Source of the DNA: JBJXFY01 sp046155815
Lineage (GTDB): Bacteria; Verrucomicrobiota; Verrucomicrobiia; Limisphaerales; CAIMTB01
DNA: 24,797 nucleotides
NCBI GenBank assembly: GCA_046155815.1
Contig: JBJXFY010000424.1
Span: 1-24,797 of the forward strand
Direction of reading: 5' to 3'
Made by a program: the position numbers and the translations under genes. Under the pieces are notes generated by a model. The model made no database searches. It saw nothing but the letters and a program-made list of their open reading frames with translations, and was not told where the DNA came from. Of this stretch, positions 1 through 8,082 are shown in pieces; position 1 is the first letter of the stretch, and each line of letters starts with the position of its first letter.

Positions 1-1330
1 GGAACGCGATCTCGAAGTCATCACCCAGCTTGCGCCGCACCCCGGCCTCGATCGCCTCCAGCCGCGACGCATGGAACGCCGGCGACGGCACGTAGCGGAA
101 CTCCGCCACGCCGGGCGCGTCCTGAAAGAACTGCACCGCGTACAGCCCGTCGAAGATCGCGTCGTGCATGTTGAAGGCCGTGAGCGAAATCCGCCGGCCC
201 GTGCGGCTCACGAGGAATTCCTGCTCGCGCCCCGCGACCTCCGCCGCCACCGGCCAGGGAAATTCCGGTTCCGGATCCCGCACCGGATCGGCGAGACGGA
301 CGAAATCCCCGGTCCGGTACCGGATCAGCGGCATCGCGAGATTGTGGAAGCTCGTGCCGATCACCTCGCGGAAGCCCTCCGCGTCGGGCTCGCCAAACTC
401 GGTGAACCCGTAGCCCGGCCAAAAGTGGAACAGCTCGGAGCGCCGGCCCTCCGCGGCGAGCACGGCGCGCTCGCTGTGCCCGTACCAGCGGAAGACGCGG
501 CAGCCGAAGACGCGCTCAAGGAGCCGCTTCTGCGGCAGGTTCAGCCGTTCGGAGCCGGCCAGCACGCACTTCAGCGGCACGCGCCACGACTGCCCGGCGC
601 GCTCGAGAAACTCCGCGAGCTGCAGCGCGGCCGATGGGTACGCGTGCAGGATGTCGGGCCGGAACTTCTCGATGGCCTCCAGGTACTCCGGCAGCCTCGC
701 TTCGGTGAGGTGGCCGCTCGAGAGCATGAGCCAGCCGCGCGTGGCGTCGTATTGCGCGATGCGGCCGGCGGCGCGGTCCGTGGTGACGTGGCCGCGGATC
801 ACCGCCAGCCGCGCGCCGGGGAACCACCCCGCCCGCGTCCATTGCGCCTCGAGAAACGCCTGCTCCTTCGGCCGGCTCACGCCCTTCTGCAGGTGGAAGC
901 CCACGGGCACGCCGGTCGAGCCGCCGGTGGTGATGTACAACCGCTGCTTCGCCGGCACCTCGGTCGAGGTCATCTCCGCGAGGTGCTGCTGGAGGTCGGC
1001 CTTCGTGGTCGTGGGGCAGGCGGCAAGGTCCGCGGGATCGTGGAAGCGGCCGGGGTTGAAGCCCGCCTCGGCGAAACGCCGCTGGTAAAATGGACAGTAC
1101 GCCGCGGCATGGTTCAGCACCTGGCGCAGCTGCCGGAACTGGTACTCGCGAATCTGCTCCGCGTCCCAGTGCTCGCAGTCCCGCGCCAGGCGCTGGAACT
1201 CGGGATAGCGCCGCCCCAGCCGCCAGCCCGCCGGCAGCGCGCGCCACGCCCGGCCGACGGCGTGCTGCATGCCGTCCGGCAGCCGCTGGTAGGCCGCGAG
1301 CAGCGGATAGAGGCGGTCCTCGAGGCTCAT
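1..1330 (-). CDS. PaaK/CapK-like adenylate-forming enzyme (phenylacetate-CoA ligase family), 3' end off the window
   Basis: Reading from the ATG at 1330 gives 443 uninterrupted residues that continue past base 1, so the C-terminus is missing. Visible adenylate-forming motifs are a TTGGSTG phosphate-binding loop at about residues 134-140, YGHSE at about 283-287 and YRTGD at about 338-342. These place it in the phenylacetate-CoA ligase/coenzyme F390 synthetase family, usually about 430-450 residues, so only the extreme C-terminus should be lost. Family members activate a carboxylic acid as an acyl-adenylate. Copies inside polysaccharide loci are often called CapK and their substrate is generally unknown. 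Here it is the last visible gene of a polysaccharide operon, 286 bp after a DUF362 gene. A role in modifying a sugar or acyl group is inference. No clear Shine-Dalgarno precedes the start. The family call is firm; the substrate is not. Confidence 0.88.
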   Translation of the reverse strand, partial: MSLEDRLYPLLAAYQRLPDGMQHAVGRAWRALPAGWRLGRRYPEFQRLARDCEHWDAEQIREYQFRQLRQVLNHAAAYCPFYQRRFAEAGFNPGRFHDPADLAACPTTTKADLQQHLAEMTSTEVPAKQRLYITTGGSTGVPVGFHLQKGVSRPKEQAFLEAQWTRAGWFPGARLAVIRGHVTTDRAAGRIAQYDATRGWLMLSSGHLTEARLPEYLEAIEKFRPDILHAYPSAALQLAEFLERAGQSWRVPLKCVLAGSERLNLPQKRLLERVFGCRVFRWYGHSERAVLAAEGRRSELFHFWPGYGFTEFGEPDAEGFREVIGTSFHNLAMPLIRYRTGDFVRLADPVRDPEPEFPWPVAAEVAGREQEFLVSRTGRRISLTAFNMHDAIFDGLYAVQFFQDAPGVAEFRYVPSPAFHASRLEAIEAGVRRKLGDDFEIAF

Positions 1331-1393
1331 GCGGGGACGCTGGCCGGCTCGGCAACGCTTGGCAGCAGGACGGGCCGCCGGCCCGTCACGTAG

Positions 1394-1413
1394 GGCGGGC
1401 AGCCCTGCCCGCC
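1394..1413. repeat. Short perfect hairpin (8-bp stem, 4-nt loop)
   Basis: The arms GGCGGGCA and TGCCCGCC are perfectly complementary around the loop GCCC. The surrounding text begins with GTAGGGC, resembling the GTAGGG start of the element at 21997-22052. There is no T-run, so it is not a classical intrinsic terminator. It is probably one member of a dispersed palindromic intergenic family, which is an inference from only a few copies. Confidence 0.55.
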
Positions 1414-1502
1414 GCGGGGTTCTGCGTCGTTGAAGCCCGCGGGCTGGGAAGATGGGGCATCGCCGCAGCAATGGGGATGCACGCACTTTGGCCGCGGGCG
1501 AG

Positions 1503-1580
1503 GTGGCGGAGCGCTGTGCTCCGTACCGGCGCGTCGGTTTTCCGGACGGCCACTCGCCGGGCCGGAGGCCGGCGCTCCAC
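1503..1580. repeat. Compound imperfect inverted repeat
   Basis: The outer arms are GTGG-CG-GAGCGC at the left and GCGCTCCAC at the right, complementary apart from a two-base insertion. Two smaller palindromes are nested inside: GGAGC/GCTCC at 1508-1522 and GCCGG/CCGGC at 1561-1573. It lies just beyond the stop codon of the minus-strand DUF362 gene (1617), where it could act as a transcript-end structure. Its function is not shown by the sequence. Confidence 0.5.
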
Positions 1581-1616
1581 AAAGTACCGCTGCCCGGCTC
1601 CGCCCTGCCGTTTCTT

Positions 1617-3005
1617 TCAAGCCGCCACCGCCCTTTCCTCCCGCTCGATCGCCCCCAGCCAGCCGAAGTGCGGGCGGAAGTCCAGCGGCTCGCCCAAATC
1701 GTCCAGCGCCGCGTGCCACGGCACGTGGTTCGAGACGATCCGGATGTCCCCCGGCTTGAAGTCCACGAAGCTCGGCGTGCGCATCGCGAACGCGCCGGCG
1801 AGCATCCGGAGCTTCCGCCAGTCGAAGCCCATCAGGGCCGCCGCGGCGCAGTCCACGGCCAGCGGATGCGTGCCGGCAAGGATCACGCCGGCGGGCTTTG
1901 GGTCCGGCGCCATCGGGCCGTTGCCCTCGCCGCCGACGATGCCGTCCACCACCGCGAGGTAGCGACGCGGGGCGGCGCGGCGGCGGCCTTCGCCGTCGTG
2001 GAAGAAGAGGCCCTTGTTCAGGTCCAGCACCATGCGCCAGCAGGTGTCATTGCCGTGCCAGTTGCCGGAGCGCACGACCTGCTGCGTGTCGCCGAAGACG
2101 AGCCGGCCGGCCTTTTTCAGCGGTACGAAGAGCCGCGAGAGCGCGGGACTGTGCTTCAGCACGCGCTTGGCCGCGCCCATCCACGAGTGCTCGACCCGCG
2201 CCTTCGCCGTGTCCGCGGGGAACTGGTCGCCGCCCTGCGCGGGCGTGCCCTCGGTGTGGTGCGGGAGCCAGTTCTTGTTCGCGTTGATGCCCACGAGGTT
2301 CTTGAGCGCGCAGGTGAGGCCGACCTTCTTGTGCGTCTTGAGCTTGGGCAGGTTGATGAAGACGTCGGCCTCCATCGGCGTCCGGCAGAGCAGGTATTCG
2401 TGCGTGGTGCCCGCGTGGCGGGCGTTGGTCTCCGCCATGTCGTAGCTTGCGCCGTAAAGCCGGCCCTGGCCCGCGAAGCCGACGAACTCGCTGCCCTCGT
2501 CGAGCCGGACGTGCGTGCTGCCGAGCGGGTCGCCGGGCAGCGCGGTCTTGGACACGGTCACGCCGTCCACGGCGTGCCACTCCTCGGGCCGCAGGTCGAG
2601 CAGGGCGATCTCAGGGCCCGGAAACTCCGCGCGGCAGCGGGCAATCATCGCGTCGAGCCGGCAGTATTCGCGGATGCGGGCAAAGGACGAATCCGTCTGC
2701 GGCGCGTCGCAGACCGTGATGCTGCCGCGCCCTTCGAGCCGCGCCGCGGCCCAGCGGATGACGGCCCCGATCACTGCGGGGTGCGTGACGACGTGCTCCC
2801 ACGCGTCCGGGCCGGGGCGGCGCTCGTCATGTTCCTTCACCCAGTTTGGCTTGAGCACCACGCGGTCGCCGGGGCGGACGAAGTCGGCGGGCAGCTCCAG
2901 CGCGGCGAGGGCGGCCTCAACTTGGGCGGCCATCTGGGCCGCATCCGCGTAGGACGCCGCGCCACGCCAGAGGGCGACGCGGGCATTTCCTGCGGCGGCG
3001 GACAT
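1617..3005 (-). CDS. DUF362 domain-containing protein
   Basis: The product is 462 residues from the ATG at 3005. This start was chosen because sequence upstream of it in the same frame is compositionally junk and overlaps the dehydrogenase gene. DUF362 hallmarks are visible: LKPNWV at about 51-56, and a conserved block at about 220-253 with KLKTHKKVGLTCALKN followed by LVGINANKNWLPHHTEG. No four-cysteine iron-sulfur cluster motif is present, unlike the ferredoxin-fused members of the family. The biochemical role of DUF362 is poorly defined, and no signal peptide is obvious. It lies 32 bp downstream of the nucleotide-sugar dehydrogenase gene and is evidently cotranscribed with the polysaccharide genes, so a part in polymer synthesis or modification is plausible but unproven. 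Confidence 0.9.
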   Translation of the reverse strand: MSAAAGNARVALWRGAASYADAAQMAAQVEAALAALELPADFVRPGDRVVLKPNWVKEHDERRPGPDAWEHVVTHPAVIGAVIRWAAARLEGRGSITVCDAPQTDSSFARIREYCRLDAMIARCRAEFPGPEIALLDLRPEEWHAVDGVTVSKTALPGDPLGSTHVRLDEGSEFVGFAGQGRLYGASYDMAETNARHAGTTHEYLLCRTPMEADVFINLPKLKTHKKVGLTCALKNLVGINANKNWLPHHTEGTPAQGGDQFPADTAKARVEHSWMGAAKRVLKHSPALSRLFVPLKKAGRLVFGDTQQVVRSGNWHGNDTCWRMVLDLNKGLFFHDGEGRRRAAPRRYLAVVDGIVGGEGNGPMAPDPKPAGVILAGTHPLAVDCAAAALMGFDWRKLRMLAGAFAMRTPSFVDFKPGDIRIVSNHVPWHAALDDLGEPLDFRPHFGWLGAIEREERAVAA

Positions 3006-3037
3006 GCCCGGAGGATGGGCCGGGCGGCGCGGTCCGG

Positions 3038-4354
3038 CTACCAGCAAAGGCCTTGGTACGGCACGCCGAGGCCGGCGAGTTCCGGCCAGCCGTTCACATC
3101 CAGCAACGCGTGGTCGCCGGTGAGCACGGCGCGGAGCTCGTCCGGCGTCGCGCAGGGCTGCGCGGCCACGACCAGCCCCCGGCGGCCCAGCGCCTCCGCG
3201 AGGGTCGGCTTGAGCAGCGTGGCGAGCTGAGGCAGGCGGGCGTCCACCACGAGGCGGTTGCCGCCGAGAAAGCGCTCCGGATGCACCTGCGGGTCGAAGA
3301 GCCGCAGGCGGTAGCCGCGAGCCAGCAGCGCCTGCGCCACGTCTACCATCGGGCTTTCCCGCAGGTCGTCCGTGCCCGCCTTGAAGCTCAGGCCGAGGAT
3401 CACGATTTCCTCCTGGCCGGCGCGGGCGATGTGCCCGAGCAGGTGTTCGAGGTGCGCGGTGTTGCTGGGCAGCAGGCTCTCCAGCAGCGACGCCTCGACG
3501 CCCGCCTGACGGGCGTGCTGCAGCAGGGCCCGCAGATCCTTCGGCAGGCAGGAGCCGCCGAAGGGATTGCCCGGCCGCAGGTAGGCTGGGGAGCTGTTCA
3601 GCCGCGTGTCCGCGCACAGGAGCCGCATCACCTCGCGGCCGTCCACGCCGCTGGCGGCGGCGATGCGGCCGATTTCGTTCGCGAAGGCCACCTTGGCCGC
3701 ATGGAAGGAATTGCAGGCATACTTCACCATTTCGGCCGTCGCCCAGTCGAGCGGCGTTGCCCCGGCCAGCAGCGTGTCACAAAGGCCCGGCCGAGGCGGG
3801 GCGGCGTCCCGGCTGCCGACGACATGCAGCGAGGGCGAGCGGAAATCCTCAACCGCGCTGCCCTCCCGCAGGAACTCCGGCAGGAAAAACACTTCCAGCC
3901 GGCCAGCAGTGACAAGGTCCGCGGCGAACTCACGCACCAGCGACGCCGTGGTGCCCGGCAGCAGCGTGCTGCGCAGGATGACGACGTGCGGTTTCCCCGC
4001 GGAGCGGACCAGCTCGCAGATTTCCGCGAAGACCTTGCGGACAAAGCGCAGGTCCGGCGCGCCGTCGGGGGCCGGCGGTGTGCCGACGCAGACCAGCGAC
4101 ACGTCGCTCCCGCGCACCGCCGGCTCCGCGTAGCAGGTGGCGGCGAGCCGGCTGGCGGCGGCGGCCTCCGCGAGGATGGCTTCGAGGCCCGGCTCCGTGA
4201 TGGGCGGCCGGCCGGCCGCCACCGCCTCGACCTTGGCCGGCGCCATGTCCACGCCGATGACGTGGTGCCCGCGCGCCGCGAGGCAGGCGGCGTTGACCGC
4301 GCCCACGTAGCCAAGGCCGAAGACGCTGAGACGGGGGAGGGCGGGATCGTTCAT
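3038..4354 (-). CDS. UDP-glucose/GDP-mannose dehydrogenase family protein (AlgD-like)
   Basis: The product is 438 residues. The Rossmann motif FGLGYVG lies at about 12-18. The middle domain has KYACNSFHAAKVAFANE with Lys211 and Asn215, and the catalytic-cysteine motif GNPFGGSCLPKD has its Cys at about 269. A C-terminal nucleotide-binding domain includes LGLSFKAGTDDLRESP. The family performs a two-step NAD-dependent oxidation of the C6 hydroxyl of a nucleotide sugar to a carboxylate. Length and active-site spacing closely resemble GDP-mannose 6-dehydrogenase AlgD, but UDP-glucose or UDP-N-acetyl sugars cannot be excluded. Its ATG overlaps the TGA of the upstream WecG/TagA-like gene in an ATGA arrangement, implying translational coupling. 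The context implies that the polymer contains a uronic acid. Confidence 0.93.
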   Translation of the reverse strand: MNDPALPRLSVFGLGYVGAVNAACLAARGHHVIGVDMAPAKVEAVAAGRPPITEPGLEAILAEAAAASRLAATCYAEPAVRGSDVSLVCVGTPPAPDGAPDLRFVRKVFAEICELVRSAGKPHVVILRSTLLPGTTASLVREFAADLVTAGRLEVFFLPEFLREGSAVEDFRSPSLHVVGSRDAAPPRPGLCDTLLAGATPLDWATAEMVKYACNSFHAAKVAFANEIGRIAAASGVDGREVMRLLCADTRLNSSPAYLRPGNPFGGSCLPKDLRALLQHARQAGVEASLLESLLPSNTAHLEHLLGHIARAGQEEIVILGLSFKAGTDDLRESPMVDVAQALLARGYRLRLFDPQVHPERFLGGNRLVVDARLPQLATLLKPTLAEALGRRGLVVAAQPCATPDELRAVLTGDHALLDVNGWPELAGLGVPYQGLCW

Positions 4355-5151
4355 GAAGGGCGGGCCGGCTCCTCCGTTGGCGGCGCAAAGAGGCGCCCGC
4401 GCAGCCCGTCCCACAGGACGTAGAAGAGGAACAGCGAGTTGTACTTGAGATAGCGCGGCCCGAGGCGGGCCGGCTCGCTGGCCAGCCGGTAAAACCACGT
4501 CAGGCCGAGCCGCTGCATCCATGCCGGGGCGTCGGGCCGGAGGCCGGCATTCACATCAAAGGCCTGCCCCACGGTGAGCACGACGCCGCGCGGCAGCAGG
4601 GCGTGATTGCTGGCCAGCCAAGCATATTGCTTGGGGGCCCCGAGGCCGATCCATACGAAATCCGGCCGGGTGTCCCTGATCTCGCGAGCGACACGCTCCT
4701 CGTCCTCGGCGCTGAGCCGGCCATCGTCACCACAGCGACCATGGAAGCCGCCGACAAAGCGCAGACGGGGATTTAGGACGGAGTATTTTTCGCGCAGCTT
4801 GCGGCCGCACTCCTCGCTGCCACCCACCAGATAGTGGGACGTCACGCCGGACAGTCCGCGCAGGCAGTGGTCCATGAAAGTTGGCCCGTAAACCCGGTCA
4901 CGCAGGCCGGCTCCGGCGCGGTTCAGGCACCAGATCAGCGGCATGCCGTCAGGAACAAACCAGTTTACGCCGCCAGTAAGCCGCCGGAACTCCGGCTGAT
5001 GCCGGCGCATGGTGACGATGTGGGTGTTCGAGAAATCAACCACGACGGGCGGATCGGCCGCACTCCGAGCTTCCAGCAGCTCCGCCAGCCCGGCATAGCT
5101 GGTCAGGAGCAGCGGCGTGCCAAGCAGGCCCATCACACGAGGTACGGCCAT
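4351..5151 (-). CDS. WecG/TagA/CpsF family glycosyltransferase (GT26)
   Basis: From the ATG at 5151 the product is 266 residues, close to the usual family length. The frame is open up to an ATG at 5280, with another ATG at 5172. The extra residues are low-complexity and unlike the family, so the shorter form is preferred, although no start has a Shine-Dalgarno site. Family features are PDGMPLIW at about 67-74 (the Asp matches the proposed acceptor-activating residue), the VWIGLGAPKQ loop at about 166-175, and a basic and aromatic C-terminal part. The usual PKQE reads PKQY here. The family transfers GlcNAc, ManNAcA or ManNAc from UDP-sugars to a lipid-linked acceptor. The gene overlaps the dehydrogenase start by four bases. 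The exact sugar cannot be read from the sequence. Confidence 0.9.
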   Translation of the reverse strand: MAVPRVMGLLGTPLLLTSYAGLAELLEARSAADPPVVVDFSNTHIVTMRRHQPEFRRLTGGVNWFVPDGMPLIWCLNRAGAGLRDRVYGPTFMDHCLRGLSGVTSHYLVGGSEECGRKLREKYSVLNPRLRFVGGFHGRCGDDGRLSAEDEERVAREIRDTRPDFVWIGLGAPKQYAWLASNHALLPRGVVLTVGQAFDVNAGLRPDAPAWMQRLGLTWFYRLASEPARLGPRYLKYNSLFLFYVLWDGLRGRLFAPPTEEPARPS

Positions 5152-5288
5152 GGGCGGGGAGGCGGGCAGCATGCCGGCGGGAGGATGCCGTGCCGGTCCC
5201 GGCGAACCAAGTTTTGCGGTGGCCCAGGCGCGCCCGCTGTTCCCCGGCACCGCCGTTCCACCTGCTTCCCCAACGGCCATAGCGAAGG

Positions 5289-6008
5289 CTAGCGCCGGCA
5301 GAACACGGCATCCAACTGCAGGGTGTCGCCGCTTTCGGGATGATGGATTCCCGGCTGGATAAGGGCGAGCCGGAAGCCGAGTGCCTGCATGAGGGGCAGC
5401 ATTTCAGGGAAAAGCGTTTCGCCTTCGTAAAGGGGCTGAAGCGACAGTTCCATTTGGAAACCACAGATTCGGTCCACGACACCCAGGCCGCCATCGATGA
5501 CGGCCCGTTCAAGCCCCTGGGTATCAATCTTCAGGAATGCATGGCGCGCCGGGGGAGCGAACTCCGGGAAGAGGGAATCCAGCGTGGCGAGAACCACCTG
5601 CTCCGTGCCGATGAACTTGGCCTCCGGTTCGGCCTCCAAGTGGGAGGGAAGCATCTTCAGCAGGGAGCTGCTGTAGGCGTTGCTCGAAACGTTCAGCGTG
5701 GCCGTTCCACACTCCCGGCCCAAGGCCAGCTGCCGGATCTCCCAGGCGGCATCGCCCGCCGCTGCGGCCCTCAACTGCCGGAAGGCCGCAGTTCGTGGTT
5801 CAAAGGAAACAATGCGCCCCGTGTAGCCGTTGTCCCGCAGCTCAAGGGCGTAGGCTCCCACGTTCGCGCCCACATCCAGCACCAAATCCGCCGCATGGCG
5901 CTGCAGGAGGGCCTGCCGCCGCTGGGCAAAGGACGTCGTTCGGTGCAGCTTGACGATGTCATAGCCAAGGCGCTGAAGGGGAGTCTTTATCAGGGACCGT
6001 AATTGCAT
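5289..6008 (-). CDS. FkbM family SAM-dependent methyltransferase
   Basis: The product is 239 residues. The SAM-binding motif LVLDVGANVGAYALEL lies at about 42-57, followed by IVSFEP at about 66-71. The FkbM signature FLKIDTQGLE lies at about 158-167. FkbM enzymes are typically O-methyltransferases, and in polysaccharide loci they are thought to methylate sugar hydroxyls. The ATG at 6008 is supported by an excellent ribosome-binding site (AGGTGA, six-base spacer), rare in this window. The gene follows the GT2 gene by 71 bp. No frameshift or missing motif is seen. Confidence 0.92.
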   Translation of the reverse strand: MQLRSLIKTPLQRLGYDIVKLHRTTSFAQRRQALLQRHAADLVLDVGANVGAYALELRDNGYTGRIVSFEPRTAAFRQLRAAAAGDAAWEIRQLALGRECGTATLNVSSNAYSSSLLKMLPSHLEAEPEAKFIGTEQVVLATLDSLFPEFAPPARHAFLKIDTQGLERAVIDGGLGVVDRICGFQMELSLQPLYEGETLFPEMLPLMQALGFRLALIQPGIHHPESGDTLQLDAVFCRR

Positions 6009-6014
6009 CGGGAA

Positions 6015-6020
6015 TCACCT
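6015..6020 (-). promoter_or_regulatory. Strong Shine-Dalgarno site of the FkbM gene
   Basis: On the minus strand AGGTGA lies six bases before the ATG at 6008 and is fully complementary to the canonical 16S rRNA tail. Most other genes here lack any such site, so this one fixes the start and suggests relatively strong independent initiation inside the operon. Confidence 0.7.
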
Positions 6021-6079
6021 ATGGGAGACGGAGTCCGCTTGGCAAGGACCTGCGGGGAAGCGGGGTCGCGATTCGGGCC

Positions 6080-6994
6080 TCAGTTTCCGCCTCCAGGCTT
6101 CCTGCGCGCCATTTTCAGCCAGCGTTTGACTGGATGAGTTTCGTGGAGTGATCCAAGAATCCGCTGCCGAAGCGGCAATGTCGCTGCCGGAGGCAGCGAG
6201 GCTGGCCAGGTGGGCCGCGCCAGCCACGTGGAGGCCGCCAGGCCGTAGCCGCGCATCATCAGCTGGACGAGGCGCCAGCGCCAAACGGGAACCTCGCCGC
6301 CCCATTGCTCCCGTTGAATCCGTCGGCCTTCAGCAATTCCGACATCATGGTATGACGTCATGGTCTTGGAACCGCAGTGCTTCCGGAAGAATCCCCACAG
6401 GCCGGGCACGCGATGGAACTCCCCCTGGTGGGAAAGCCGGCTGAACAGGTCGTAGTCAATCGCGAACCGCAGACCTGCATTCATGCCTCCTGCCGCGAGG
6501 TACGCCGAGCGACGCCAGAAGCAGGTCTCCTGTGGAATGATCAGTGCGGCATAGGGACTTCGAGCAAGGCAAGGCATGCTCGGGCGCAGATAGAGCAGGC
6601 GGCCTGAGCCGTCTATGCAGGCGCGGTGGCCATAGGCCAATACCGCCGAGGGATCCTCGCTGAGGGCGCCTACGGCACGCTCCACGGCGTCCGGTGCGAG
6701 CAGGTCATCCGAGTTGAGGTAGGCGAGGATTTCTCCGTGCGACCGGGCGAAACCTTGCGCGATCGCGTCGCCGAAACCTCCGTCCGGCCCTGACTGCCAG
6801 TGAGCCAGCCGTGGTGCGTATCGCTGAAGAAGTTCGGCGCTGCCATCACGCGATCCGCCGTCCATGACAATGTACTCGATGGGCGCATAGGTCTGTTCCA
6901 GCACGCTCCGGAGCGTCGCTTCCAGATAGGCCGCCTGGTTGAAGGAAGGGGTAACGATGCTGACCAAGGGTCCATGACCGGTGACGGATTTCAT
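6080..6994 (-). CDS. Glycosyltransferase family 2
   Basis: From the ATG at 6994 the product is 304 residues. The frame is open further upstream, but that part overlaps the preceding GT4 gene and is not GT2-like. The GT-A fold begins with LVSIVTPSFNQ at about 10-20. Next come YIVMDGGSRDGS at about 41-52 and GPDGGFGDAI at about 69-78, then the metal-binding acidic motif LNSDD at about 93-97. The C-terminus is basic and may touch the membrane. GT2 enzymes transfer a sugar from a nucleotide donor, usually with inversion. The start is 16 bp after the stop of the upstream GT4 gene. Donor and acceptor cannot be deduced. Confidence 0.92.
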   Translation of the reverse strand: MKSVTGHGPLVSIVTPSFNQAAYLEATLRSVLEQTYAPIEYIVMDGGSRDGSAELLQRYAPRLAHWQSGPDGGFGDAIAQGFARSHGEILAYLNSDDLLAPDAVERAVGALSEDPSAVLAYGHRACIDGSGRLLYLRPSMPCLARSPYAALIIPQETCFWRRSAYLAAGGMNAGLRFAIDYDLFSRLSHQGEFHRVPGLWGFFRKHCGSKTMTSYHDVGIAEGRRIQREQWGGEVPVWRWRLVQLMMRGYGLAASTWLARPTWPASLPPAATLPLRQRILGSLHETHPVKRWLKMARRKPGGGN

Positions 6995-7010
6995 GGACGC
7001 GAACGCATGG

Positions 7011-8078
7011 TCAGATGGCTGCAGTGTAGGCGGCCAAGGTCTCGCGGGCGCACCGGCGCCAGTGAAACCGCGCGGCCTGCCGCCGTCCCTTGTCAATCCG
7101 ATCGACGCGGGCCGCGTCGTCCCGCAAAAGTTCACGCGCAGTGGCCAGATAGGCGGCGGGGTCGAGCGCTGTGAACCAAGCCGCCTCGCCGCCCACCTCC
7201 GGCAGGCTGGCGACCGGCGAACAGACGACCGGACACCCCAAGGCCATGGCCTCCGCAACGGGAAGCCCGAAACCCTCGTATTTGGAGGGAAAAAGAAGCG
7301 CGCGCGCGTGGCGGTAGAGCCAGACCAACTGCTCGTCCGTGACGTGCCCGAGATAATGCCAGTCTGCCGGTGGCCGGCCTTCGCCAGGCACTCCCGACCA
7401 ACGAGCGCCTGCGATGCACAGTGGCGGCAGGCGTTGCCCCTCCGCGGCCGCCAGCCGGTAAGTCTCGCGCAGAAGCGTCAGGTTCTTGCCCGGCTCGAGC
7501 GAACCGACAAATAGAAAGAACTCTCCGGGTGGCAGGGGCGATGGCGGACGGCCGAATGAAGGCGGCAGGTCATGAAAGTCACAGCCGTTGTACACCACGG
7601 TCAGCCTGTCCGCTCGCACGGCCAGTCGCTGCAACGCTTCATCCGCCGTGGCTTGGCTGATGCAGATGATCCGGGCGGCCGAGCCGAGCCGCCTGAGACC
7701 CCGGAGGGTGGTGAGCCGGTGCCATGGCCGGAACCGCTCGGGAAAGCGAAGCACGGCCAAGTCGTGCAGGGTCACGACATGCGCGATGTCCGACGGCGGG
7801 TCCAGCAGGGGGCTGGCGGTGCTGTGGTACACGCTTGGCCGGGCGCGACGCAGTTGACGCGGTGCCACCCACCTGGCCCACACGACCTCCCGATAGGCGG
7901 TCTTGAGCGCCCGTTGCGGCTGCTCAAAACCGAAGTTGTCAACCGGCCATGCCAGTTCCAAAAACTCCCATTCAGCGGGATCAGCCTCCGCCTTCAGGCC
8001 ACCAAGGAGGCCTCGCAAATAGCGGGCGGTGCCCGCCTTGGTGGTGTGCCGGCCGTTGGTATCTATCGCCACCCGCAT
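7011..8078 (-). CDS. Glycosyltransferase family 4 (first of two in the operon)
   Basis: The product is 355 residues from the ATG at 8078, whose N-terminus MRVAIDTNGR is typical of GT-B enzymes. The donor-binding C-domain shows FVGSLEPGKNL at about 190-200 and the E-x7-E retaining motif EGFGLPVAE at about 268-276, followed by GCPVVCSPVASLPEV. GT4 enzymes are retaining glycosyltransferases (mannosyl-, glucosyl-, GlcNAc- and similar). It begins four bases after the stop of the methyltransferase gene and is followed 16 bp later by the GT2 gene, so it is an internal operon gene. No Shine-Dalgarno site is apparent and the sugar specificity is unknown. Confidence 0.93.
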   Translation of the reverse strand: MRVAIDTNGRHTTKAGTARYLRGLLGGLKAEADPAEWEFLELAWPVDNFGFEQPQRALKTAYREVVWARWVAPRQLRRARPSVYHSTASPLLDPPSDIAHVVTLHDLAVLRFPERFRPWHRLTTLRGLRRLGSAARIICISQATADEALQRLAVRADRLTVVYNGCDFHDLPPSFGRPPSPLPPGEFFLFVGSLEPGKNLTLLRETYRLAAAEGQRLPPLCIAGARWSGVPGEGRPPADWHYLGHVTDEQLVWLYRHARALLFPSKYEGFGLPVAEAMALGCPVVCSPVASLPEVGGEAAWFTALDPAAYLATARELLRDDAARVDRIDKGRRQAARFHWRRCARETLAAYTAAI

Positions 8079-8082
8079 CCGT

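Larger units (their letters stand above)
1331..1616. other. Intergenic region rich in palindromic sequence
   Basis: This 286-bp gap separates the DUF362 stop from the CapK-like start and has no credible coding sequence. It contains two palindromic blocks, listed separately at 1394-1413 and 1503-1580. No promoter or Shine-Dalgarno site could be assigned. The gap is much longer than any other inside this operon, so the CapK-like gene may have its own promoter, or the palindromes may modulate read-through. Confidence 0.6.

Noticed and set aside
71..1393. A 440-codon plus-strand open frame opposite the CapK-like gene
   Set aside because: The minus strand encodes TTGGSTG, YGHSE and YRTGD motifs in order; the plus reading has no recognisable feature.
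1452..3230. A 592-codon plus-strand open frame opposite the DUF362 gene
   Set aside because: Shadow frame; the DUF362 motifs are on the minus strand.
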